Shown piece after piece: positions 56,075 to 64,000 of a DNA stretch of 64,000 nt. The notes under the pieces are model-generated. The model worked only from the letters and a program-made list of their open reading frames with translations, was not told where the DNA came from and ran no database searches. Position numbers and translations under genes: made by a program. The first letter of the stretch is position 1. Each line of letters begins with the position of its first letter. Source of the stretch: Bradysia coprophila (taxonomy: Eukaryota > Arthropoda > Insecta > Diptera > Sciaridae); the NCBI RefSeq assembly GCF_014529535.1, contig NW_023503941.1:4710942-4774941 (forward strand), given 5' to 3'.

Positions 56075-56300
56075 AACTGTTATTATCAAATTTCATATTT
56101 AATGCTGCGTTTCTAATATCCAGAAATATTTTCAAAAGTATACCGACCTCTTATGTATTTTTCAGTTCAATTATTTAACACACGTGCTTAGCGCCTACTT
56201 GCTTGAAAGCAATTTCAATCGTTCACTTATTGAAGAGTGATTTATGGATCTACAAACATGCAATAATTAAACAAATAAGCCAGTCGACAATAACCTTTTA
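56075..56300. other. No gene seen
   Basis: Short AT-rich interval between the broken gene and the first Harbinger-type MITE. Confidence 0.3.
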
Positions 56301-56472
56301 TGCTCAAAACAAACGAGGCATTGAAAACGTGTTTTGGTCCTAGTTTTCATTGACAGATGCAGTAATCGCGATTTTGAATAGAAAAAGTTCTAACTTCATT
56401 TGACAGTTTCGAAAATTTCGTCATGAAAAACAGGACCAAAACACGTTTTCAATGCCTCGTTTGTTTTGAGCA
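56301..56472. mobile_element. Harbinger-type MITE, copy A
   Basis: 172 bp; ends TGCTCAAAACAAACGAGGC and complement, flanked by TTA on both sides (56298-56300, 56473-56475). The arms extend over most of the length. Copy B at 57082 is nearly identical in the opposite orientation. Confidence 0.85.
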
Positions 56473-56815
56473 TTACAATTTAGATTTTTTCTTGTAGATT
56501 ACAAGCGAAAACTAAATTGGAAAATGAAAGAAAAAACCTTAAATGTATCATTGCCTTTGTAGACTATTTATTTAACTAAATAATTGTAGTAGCCCGAAAA
56601 ACTACACCCGTCATTTCATTTTCCATTGTGAAATTTAATTTCAATTACCGAAAAGGTGTTTGTGTTTGACTGACAAAACATTTATTTTTACGAGAAACGA
56701 GAAAATTCTGCAAAAATAATTTTACAACACAAAGTATGTGCATAAAAATAGTGAGAATTTAAACGTCGGCTATATGCTAACCGTCGCTAAAGTAATGTTC
56801 ATAAAGTGTCGCTAA

Positions 56816-57282
56816 ATTGGTCGACCGACATTTCTAAAATGACGATCGTCACGGTAACGACTATTTTATAATGTCTGCAATTTCTTATTTTGTTTCTACA
56901 GGTTTCAATTTTATAGGACAACTCGCTAAATCGACCTTTAATCTGATAATTTTTCCATATAGCACGTATCAAAATTTGTTAATTATCGCGGAATTACATA
57001 TTTATCTTGAAGGTCCTTTTGCGGGCGCCCTCAAAAAGGCCTTTTCCAAAACGCCGATCGACTGTTTTTTAAGCGACATTATGCTCAAAACAAACGAGGC
57101 ATTGAAAACGTGTTTTGGTCCTATTTTTCATGACGAAATTTTCGAAACTGTCAAATGAAGTTAGAACTTTTTCTATTCAAAATCGCGATTGCTGCATCTG
57201 TCAATGAAAACTAGGACCAAAACACGTTTTCAATGCCTCGTTTGTTTTGAGCATTAGACTATTTTAGAAATGTCGGTCGACT
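56816..57282. mobile_element. Older inverted-repeat element carrying MITE copy B
   Basis: TTGGTCGACCGACATTTCTA (56816) and TAGAAATGTCGGTCGACTG (to about 57282) are inverted. Inside is a frame from 56871 (MSAISYFVSTGFNFIGQLAK) that runs into MITE B. The frame has no known domain. Confidence 0.5.
57082..57253. mobile_element. Harbinger-type MITE, copy B (inverted relative to A)
   Basis: 172 bp with TTA at 57079-57081 and 57254-57256. Internal sequence is the reverse complement of copy A with very few differences, indicating recent activity. Confidence 0.85.
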
Positions 57283-57732
57283 GTTCTACGAATGTTGGTC
57301 GACTAATTTAACAGCTGTGTCTATGAAAATTGCTTTAGCGTCTCTTTTTTATCCTTCTTGTTTCTTTGCTGCAATTTTGAATAGGAAATGTTATGTGGAG
57401 TACTATTTAGATGCCATTGTTTTTAATCAATTAGTCAACATAAAATTGATGATGCGTTTTGAGAAATTTTTTTTTTTCATTCTGAATTGTTCTCTTAAAT
57501 TTCCATTTCGAACTTTGTGTAAATAAGACAACGCGTTTTTCTGATTTTTAAACAAGGACTGCTTTCACAGCGTTGTTGTTTGTAAAGTAATTTTTCATAA
57601 AAACTGTGCAACAATTTGAAAGATAGTTGAATACACATACGTTCCTTAAAAAATTAGTAAATTTTGAAGATAATGTCGATGTAGAAATTGTGGTAGAAGC
57701 ATTGAATCTTAACATTTATTCCTCACTTACAG
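57257..57732. other. Upstream region of the Harbinger transposase
   Basis: Includes FEDNVDVEIVVEALNLNIYS in frame just before the acceptor CTTACAG at 57732, possibly an earlier transposase exon. Confidence 0.35.
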
Positions 57733-58620
57733 ATGTACTCTGAAAAATTCTTTAAGCTGGGTTGCCGATACTCCGACTCGAAATTTACGCGAAGCTATAA
57801 ACAAAAACTTCGAAGATTTAAGTCTTTTTTCGGCGTTACACCAACGGTGTGCTCCCTTATTTGGCTAAGAGTCAAAAATGACGCTCCTGATGATTCACAT
57901 CCGAAGCACCTTTTGTGGTCTTTATATTTTCTGAGGCAATACTCTAACGAGCACATAAGAAGATCCATTTTCGGTGCTGACGAAAAAACTATTCGCAAAT
58001 GGACGTGGATTTTTGTGAAACTTTTGTCTGATATGAATTTGGTATGCAGCTGTTTGATAGAGAACTTATATATCACATCAGTGTGTTCTAATTTTTGCTT
58101 GTAGATAATTTGGGAAAAACGCTACGATGGGTCAGTGCCGAACCAAAAATGTCTTTGTTCTTTAGATGGTGTCGACTGTAAAATTGCAAAGCCCCAGCCC
58201 TTTAGTTAGAAATGGTTTAGCCATAAATTTCGTAGCGCTGGCCTGCGTTATGAAGTTGGGCTAAACATTCGTACAGGGCATATCGTTTGGACCAACGGTG
58301 GCTACCCTTGCGGAGAATTTGCCGATTTAACGATTGCAAGACAGGCCTATGTATTTTTGGTGAACGATGACGAGCTGACATTGGCCGACAAAGGTTACCG
58401 TGGCTGTCCTTGTTTTATTCTGCCCAATAAACAAAATGCTGCAATTCACAAACGTATAATGGCGAGACATGAAACAGTCAATAGGCGACTGAAAATTTTT
58501 CAAATTTTAAAGCAACCTTTCCGTTACAATTTACAAAAACATCCGATGGTGTTTAAAGCTGTAGCTAATGTAGTTCAGCTCTTGATTGAAAACGGAGAGC
58601 CTCTCTTTAAAGTCTTATAA
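57733..58620 (+). pseudogene. PIF/Harbinger transposase, one in-frame stop
   Basis: Two exons (57733-58041 and 58105-58620) joined in phase 0 across a 63-bp GT-AG intron. The protein has a helical N-terminal part (LLWSLYFLRQYSNEHIRRSI) and a DDE nuclease of the Harbinger type. CSLDGVDCKI gives the first Asp, ELTLADKGYRG the second and ARHETVNRRLK the Glu, with GLRYEVGLNIRTGHIVWTNG between. Apart from one TAG at 58207-58209 (FS-stop-KWFSHKF) the frame is open to the natural C-terminus GEPLFKVL. It lies within 500 bp of a TTA-flanked MITE and could have mobilised that family. A separate Myb-like accessory gene was not found. Confidence 0.88.
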
Positions 58621-59341
58621 GGTATTTCTTAAATTGATTGAATTGTGTTGCAGTGACGAAAGGTTCTATGCATTTTTAATTTTAAATTTTTCAAACTTCT
58701 TCATTCCAAATATTTTTATTTTACGAATTCGAATCATATCTGAAAATTAAAAAATTACTTCTAATATAAACACTTGGTTCACTCGTTTTTTAACTCAACT
58801 TTTGTTTTATATTGTACTCCATAATTGAAAAAAGGCCCTTTCCCGCACTCTCTTGGAGGCACCGGACATTGAGATTTAATGTTATTTGCAAAAAATAGCG
58901 AATGTACTCCTCAAGAGGCACACTAGTACAAGAAAATGAAAACTTCAAATAGAATTTACGAACATTAGAATTTCCACAGATCTCAAATTCTCTGTAAGTA
59001 ACTATTTATTTATGAGAATTTACTAAATAAAAATTAAAGTTTGTTGGTTTTACCAGAGTTCACAGGAACTCATAATTCTCATATTTGTTCAGTTGAGTTA
59101 TTATCATTTCTCCAAACAATGGCCTTAGTTACCATTGTCGTAAATTCGCACTATACGATGACATCGAACTTGCCGACTATACACGTGTAAATACGATGGA
59201 GAACGAAATGTATTGGATAGATCAGCGTAGTTGGCGTAGTTACTGATGTGTGGCAAACAATATTCATGCGAGCCTGTGAGCTAGTAAAAGACGTGAATAT
59301 TGTTGGCATTAGTCGTTAACGTTAAATGTGGCATATAAACA
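58621..59341. other. No gene seen
   Basis: AT-rich DNA; GTGAACC-type or terminal repeats of the Harbinger element were not identified. Confidence 0.3.
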
Positions 59342-59472
59342 TCTGAAATGACTTCATTTTTGCTCGTATCGTTGGTCGAGTTGGATAGGCGCTGGATTTA
59401 TAAACCAGAGGTTGCTAGTTCAAGGCCAACTGTGGACATTATGAGCAAGAATGCTTTCACTTCAGATTTTGA
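59342..59472. repeat. Inverted repeat enclosing an 85-nt tRNA-like sequence
   Basis: ATCTGAAATGACTTCATTTTTGC at left is imperfectly complemented on the right to about 59472. Within it 59363-59447 has a seven-pair acceptor-like stem (GCTCGTA / TATGAGC), a box A-like TGGTCGAGTTGG, an arm CTGG...CCAG and a box B-like AGTTCAAGGCC, in the length range of a class II (Leu/Ser) tRNA. Arms and loops deviate, so a working tRNA is unlikely. Confidence 0.4.
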
Positions 59473-59644
59473 TGTCTAGTATGTTTCACTAAATAACTAT
59501 TTATTTAGCTCTTATTACGTGGTTGACACCTGGTCGAAGAACGAGAGTCTGACAGTTGCTGTCCTTGACCGGCTTCTTAGTACGATTCGAAACTGGCGGT
59601 GGTGATGGACCAACTTGTTGGTCCATTCGTCGTTGAACCATTTG

Positions 59645-60256
59645 CTAATCCATTGGAATAGGGGGTTGTTGTGCTGCGTGATTGAGCAGCTGCAATTCGG
59701 TATTGAACTGATGAACTGCTTGTGATTGATGCTGGCTGAGAGTAAAATTGCATCGCAAAGTCATTTTGACAAGTATCGCTGGTAGCCGACAGAGTCTTGG
59801 ATTCACAAACTCTCTCCGATTTTCAACCCGTAAATCGTTTAAGCTCCGTTTTATTAAACCGGCATTTGCAGCAACTGTTGTCGTGGTCCGACGTATGCCC
59901 GGTATACGAATGGGGCCAGGCAATTGTAGAAATCGTGCAATATCCTTGGGTATCTTGGCAATGCTGTGCTTGCCCATCACTTGGACAGCACACTTTCCTT
60001 TCCGCCACTGGAGGAACAAATGTTCCGTCTTCACGGATGATGGACGCATGTTCAGGTAACGCCGAATGATCCTCGCGAATTCGTTGCCAACGACGTAAAC
60101 CTTTTTAATCTTAGTTTTCGTTTCAGATATTTTCACAATAACTTCTTTGCCGTCGTCCTGCACGTTTGCCAACGTTAAATTCGTGAGCTCACAGCCTCTG
60201 GATCCACCAATTGCTGGTCTAAGACTAGTCATCGAAGTCGAACTTTCCCTTTTCAT
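59645..60256 (-). pseudogene. Tyrosine recombinase (Crypton-like) remnant
   Basis: The frame begins with GSRGCELTNLTLANVQDDGK, containing the first catalytic Arg, followed by TKTKIKKVYVVGNEFARIIR, VKTEHLFLQWRKGKC and a degenerate second box (IRIPGIRRTTTTVAANAGL, where HxxR is expected). After AANAGL the similarity continues in another frame (NKTELKRFTG then a stop then KSE-VCES), so a frameshift and a stop have destroyed the C-terminus with the nucleophilic Tyr. Similar recombinases are common in insects as Crypton-type elements or domesticated genes. Confidence 0.7.
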
Positions 60257-60323
60257 AAACTAAATTGTTCTAATCATTGACGTTGAAGATCAAAACAATT
60301 CTGATTTTATTCAATGAAAATGT

Positions 60324-60714
60324 TGTTGGATATCACTTGATAATAACTTATGTTGAGTGAATGAACATAGTCAAAGCACTGTCAAGCACCGAAGCTGACT
60401 TTGACATTACTCAATTAGAAGGCCAAAAACACACCTGTTGACTATTTAAAAAAAATTTTGATAGCCATTGTATGAAAAAGAATAGCCAACTTTGATCGGT
60501 TCAGTCCTCTATTTGAGTGACGTCAACGTCAGCTTCGGTGCTAGACAGTGCGTTGACATAGTAATCTAATTGAATGTGTAAATCTAGTAACCTTAGTTAA
60601 GGACCAAAAACATATAAATACGGTGTGTTTGCTATAATAAATTCAGTCTATTTCGAGACGACAAACTGGTCGTTTTATTGTAGATTCCGGATTGGAATCC
60701 GTGAAATTCCAACA
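60324..60714. mobile_element. Solo LTR with 5-bp target duplication
   Basis: 391 bp beginning TGTTGGATATCAC and ending GTGAAATTCCAACA, flanked by AATGT on both sides (60319-60323, 60715-60719). It contains a TATA box (CATATAAATAC about 60610) and AATAAA (about 60638), which give the + orientation. No internal region remains; family not assigned. Confidence 0.9.
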
Positions 60715-60719
60715 AATGT

Positions 60720-61195
60720 TCGGGTATTTATATGGTATAGAATGCACAGCATTCTACGTGGCTTTACCATTTGTTGGCCGACTACGGTCGCCACACTTGT
60801 TTTCTAAAATTGTGGGTAACCAATACTGACATAAAAAAGAGCTTTTAATGTTTACCTATCAATGTCAACGTGATGAATCAATGCCATTGATACTGTTCTT
60901 GAACTGAGGTCGAAATATTTGGAAGAAAATAACTAACGTTGAGGAATCCCGAATAGACAAATTTACACCCGTGTGATGAAAGTGATGAAATGTGGATAAT
61001 ATGTCTCTCGCAAAGTGGTTGATTGTTTGGCAAAATTAATCCGTTCTTTCTGTTTTAAGTGATTTTTTTCTTAATTTATTCTAATTAATTCGATTTTTGG
61101 ATTTCCACGTTTTGATTATTCCGATTATTCCGACATCACGTTCGTTTCCAATTCTTTTTTTCGCTTGTCAATAAAGAACTCTCATTAAAAACAAG
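60720..61195. other. No gene seen
   Basis: AT-rich interval before the repeat cluster. Confidence 0.3.
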
Positions 61196-62122
61196 GCATC
61201 AGAACAGTCGGAGCGTTTGCTGCGACTTAGCCCCGTACGACCCGTAATCCTATTTCGTCCGTAACCATAATACTTCCGTAGCCGTTATTCGCCCGGAACC
61301 CTAATACGTCTACAACCCTCTAATGCGTCTGTTACCAAAATGCAAGTCAAGCTGGGCATGGTCAAATTTACTGAAAGTGTTCATTTTTAAAATTGCGCGT
61401 AGCGCAATTACGAAAGCCCGTACGAAGTACCTCTCAAATAAAACCAACAATTTACGACATTATTTTAGAAACCCAAAATTTTTTGCCAACTTTCCATTGG
61501 GTATTCAATTACCTCTCAAATGAAACAAAAACTAGGAAAATCGGATGAGATTTACTCGATTTATGTGCAAAAAACACTTAGGGTCGAGTAGCGGCCTTAG
61601 TCCAAGGGCCCAAAATTGGAACTTTTTTTGCCATCATTCTATTCGACATTCAATTGTCTCTCAAATGAAACAAAAACTAGCAAAATTGGATGAGATTTAC
61701 TCGATTTATGTGCAAAAAACACTTAGGGCCGAGTAGCGGCCTTAGACCAAGGGCCCAAATTTGAAACTTTTTTTGCCAACTTTCTATTGGGTATTCAATT
61801 ATCTCTCAAATGAAACAAAATCTAGCAAAATCGGATGAGATTTACTCGATTTATGTACAAAAAACACTTAGGGCCGAGTAACGACCTTTGAGCCCTCCCA
61901 ACAAGCCCACGTTGCATCTTACCCCAAAACAATGTTCAGCAACTTTGTTCTACTCGTTAATACCTTTCATTTGATACATCACAAGCAGCTATTGCGTGCG
62001 TATTTCGGTAGATATCGTCGAAAGACTGAAAAACCCTATAGGGCCCTAGCTCTGGAGGGGCCGACCCTACCATGCCCATTTTCGAACTTGACCTTACTTT
62101 TGTCGATACCAATCGGGGAAAA
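61196..62122 (-). repeat. Hairpin-ended repeat, truncated diverged copy
   Basis: Minus-strand copy with the terminal CAGTCG-type hairpin region at 61201-61225 (AGAACAGTCGGAGCG...) and three tandem units of about 145 bp (near 61435-61890, GGCCTTAG-CCAAGGGCCCAAA type). The opening hairpin is absent; it abuts the next copy at 62123. Confidence 0.7.
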
Positions 62123-63364
62123 CGAGCCGTCAGAACAGTCGGAGCGTTTGCTGCGACTGAGCCCCGTACGAACCCGTACATCTATTGCGCACGTGACCCT
62201 AGTTCGTCCGTAGTCCTACTCTTCCCGTAAACGTCGGTAAAGTAAAATTCTTATGAAATTTGTACGTCTTAAAAATTGCGCATAGCGCAATTACGAAGCC
62301 CCGTACGATGTTCCTTTCAAACGTAACACAAATTTCAAATTGACCTACAATTTCCGCAGTCCTATATTAACCTATATTTACCTATAAATAAACAATTTAC
62401 TGATAAATATGCTAGTATATAGCTCAAAATAACTATCTATACCGTTATATAGCTCAATATACTATATATATTTATATATAGATATACATATTTGGGATCC
62501 TTGAAACACCACACACACATACCCAATCACTTCCCACTGATCAGTAACTTTGTAAGAATTATTTTCACCGATTTATATTGTTTTTACAAAAATCCAAAAT
62601 GGCGGCCGACGGCCATTTTGTTAGGAGGTGGAAAGTAGTACGGCTGCTTTACATTCGTTAGTACCTTTCAAACAAAAATAAATTCATGAAATTTTGGTCA
62701 AATTTTACTCGAGATATTAACAAAAAACACCACCTTCACTCTACGGCCGAGTAGCCTCATATAAGCTCACTCCAAGAGACCTAGCTCACGCTCCGGTGAA
62801 CCGAATTTCATGAACTTTTTTTCCCTCATTGGTACGGTCAATACCTATCTAATAAAGCAAAATCTATCTAAATCCGTTCAAATTTGGCCAACGTTCAAGC
62901 AAAAACGGGTTGCCGCCCTGTACCTAGTTCACACCAAGGGGTCTAACTCACGAGTCGGTCATCCAATTTCCATAAACTTTTTTTCCGTCGATCAGTATTG
63001 TAAATACCTTTCATTTGACGTATCACTTACAAGTGTAGCCTTTAAATGGCCAGAGATATCCTCGGAAAACGGTAAATCACTTATGGGGCCCCAGCTCGGG
63101 AGGGGTCGACCCAAAATCGCCCATCTTCGAACTTAGCCTCACTATTTTGACTATCTTTCAGGGAAAATTTTTTTTTTTGAAATCGGATTTGATTTACTCA
63201 AGATATCGACGTGACGGACAGACGGACAGACGGCCCAAATTTTTATTGCGGATTCGTCATCTATGAACATAGGCAAACACTTTGCCCTTACCGTCTGCTT
63301 CGAATTCCATCAATTACACACGGCATCGTAATCCTATAAGCCCCTTTGTACTTCGTACGGGGCT
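62123..63364 (-). repeat. Hairpin-ended repeat, copy 3
   Basis: Minus-strand copy from the opening hairpin (63339-63364) to the GGCTCG end at 62123. It has the microsatellite near 63213-63236 but an interior that differs strongly from copies 1 and 2, including a run of TATATA (62440-62490) and diverged unit arrays. T-runs flank it in the element orientation. Confidence 0.75.
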
Positions 63365-63440
63365 AAAAATAATTTTCAAAAAAGGTTGTGATTTACTAAA
63401 GCTCGAGGGGTCACAGACGGACGGACGGACGGACATTTTT

Positions 63441-64000
63441 AGCCCCGTACGAAGTACAAAGGGGCTTATAGGATTACGATGCCGTGTGTAATTGATGGAA
63501 TTCGAAGCAGACGGTAAGGGCAAAGTGTTTGCCTATGTTCATAGATGAGGAATCTGCAATAAAAATTTTGTCTGTCCGTCTGTCCGTCTGTCTGTCACGT
63601 CGACATCTTGAGTAAATCAAATCCGATTTCAAAAAAAAAAATTCCTGAAAGATAGTCGAAATAGTGAGGCTAAGCTCGAAGATGGGCATATTCGGGTCGG
63701 CCCTTCGTGAGTTAGGGCCACCTAAGTGATTTAAGGTCTTTTGGTGATATTTGTGGCAAAATAAACAATGGAAATGTAAATGACACGGCATGATAGGTAT
63801 TGTCAATATCAATCCAGGAAAAAAAAGTTTTTTAAAATCGGGTGAGTGGACCGTGAGTTAGGGCCTTAAAAGTGAAATGCTACTAGGGCCCTATGTGTAT
63901 ATTACATAGAACTCGAGTAAATTTCATCCGTCTGTCGTAATTTTTGTTTCATTTGGAAGGTAATCAAAGGCCGAATAGAATGTTGTTGAAAAAAAATTAA
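63441..64000 (+). repeat. Hairpin-ended repeat, copy 4, cut by window end
   Basis: Opening hairpin 63441-63466, microsatellite at about 63570-63598, first tandem unit from about 63880. It stands head-to-head with copy 3, separated by 76 bp (63365-63440) that include a GGAC repeat. Confidence 0.85.

Noticed and set aside
63282-63523. Identical protein predicted from both strands
   Set aside because: Explained by the head-to-head copies of the repeat, not by overlapping genes.

Overview
The window reads as a gene-poor, transposon-rich insect nuclear genome segment, most likely from a nematoceran fly such as a fungus gnat. The basis is AT-rich DNA, GT-AG introns of about 60 bp, AATAAA poly(A) signals next to stop codons, insect gene families (chymotrypsin-like and CLIP-type serine proteases, a SMYD4-like SET/MYND protein, a Tha p 2-like cysteine-rich peptide) and insect transposon families. 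The species assignment is inference.

Host genes I can support: a chymotrypsin-fold protease homologue whose catalytic serine is replaced by aspartate (200-1051, -); a polysaccharide-lyase-14-like gene with a 63-bp intron (about 5711-6677, -), probably acquired by transfer; a SMYD4-like gene (12550-14067, -); a secreted coiled-coil protein with a short first exon (20417-21124, -); a seven-exon CLIP-domain serine protease with a 13-nt micro-exon in the GDSGG motif (24638-26613, +); an intronless VanX-like D-Ala-D-Ala dipeptidase (29759-30451, -), typical of bacteria but with a eukaryotic poly(A) signal; a DH-PH RhoGEF of ephexin type with a possible N-terminal membrane anchor (38199-42730, -); and a small secreted eight-cysteine peptide (51854-52114, -). 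Two low-confidence coding stretches lie at 26788-27740.

Most of the remaining DNA is mobile. Three non-autonomous hAT elements have perfect 8-bp target duplications and subterminal word repeats (5032-5526, 23852-24204, 40858-42265). There is a copia-type TRIM with 5-bp duplication (7367-8472) inside a non-LTR reverse transcriptase, a solo LTR with 5-bp duplication (60324-60714), two inverted Harbinger-type MITE copies with TTA duplications close to a nearly intact Harbinger transposase, non-LTR ORF1, reverse transcriptase and RNase H fragments, a Mutator-like fragment, a tyrosine recombinase remnant, and many foldback elements.

The least familiar component is a repeat family (2078-3222, 50618-51680, 61196-63364, 63441-64000) that starts with a GTAC-containing hairpin, ends near a second hairpin, carries a fixed GTCTGTCC microsatellite and about 145-bp internal tandem units, and is flanked by T-runs. 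A divergent relative at 1351 keeps the hairpin through compensatory base changes. I do not recognise it as a named superfamily.

No operon-like organisation, CRISPR array or convincing functional tRNA gene is seen. The host genes appear to act independently; a loose shared theme of digestion and interaction with microbes (proteases, lyase, peptidoglycan-dipeptide hydrolase, cysteine-rich peptide) is inference.
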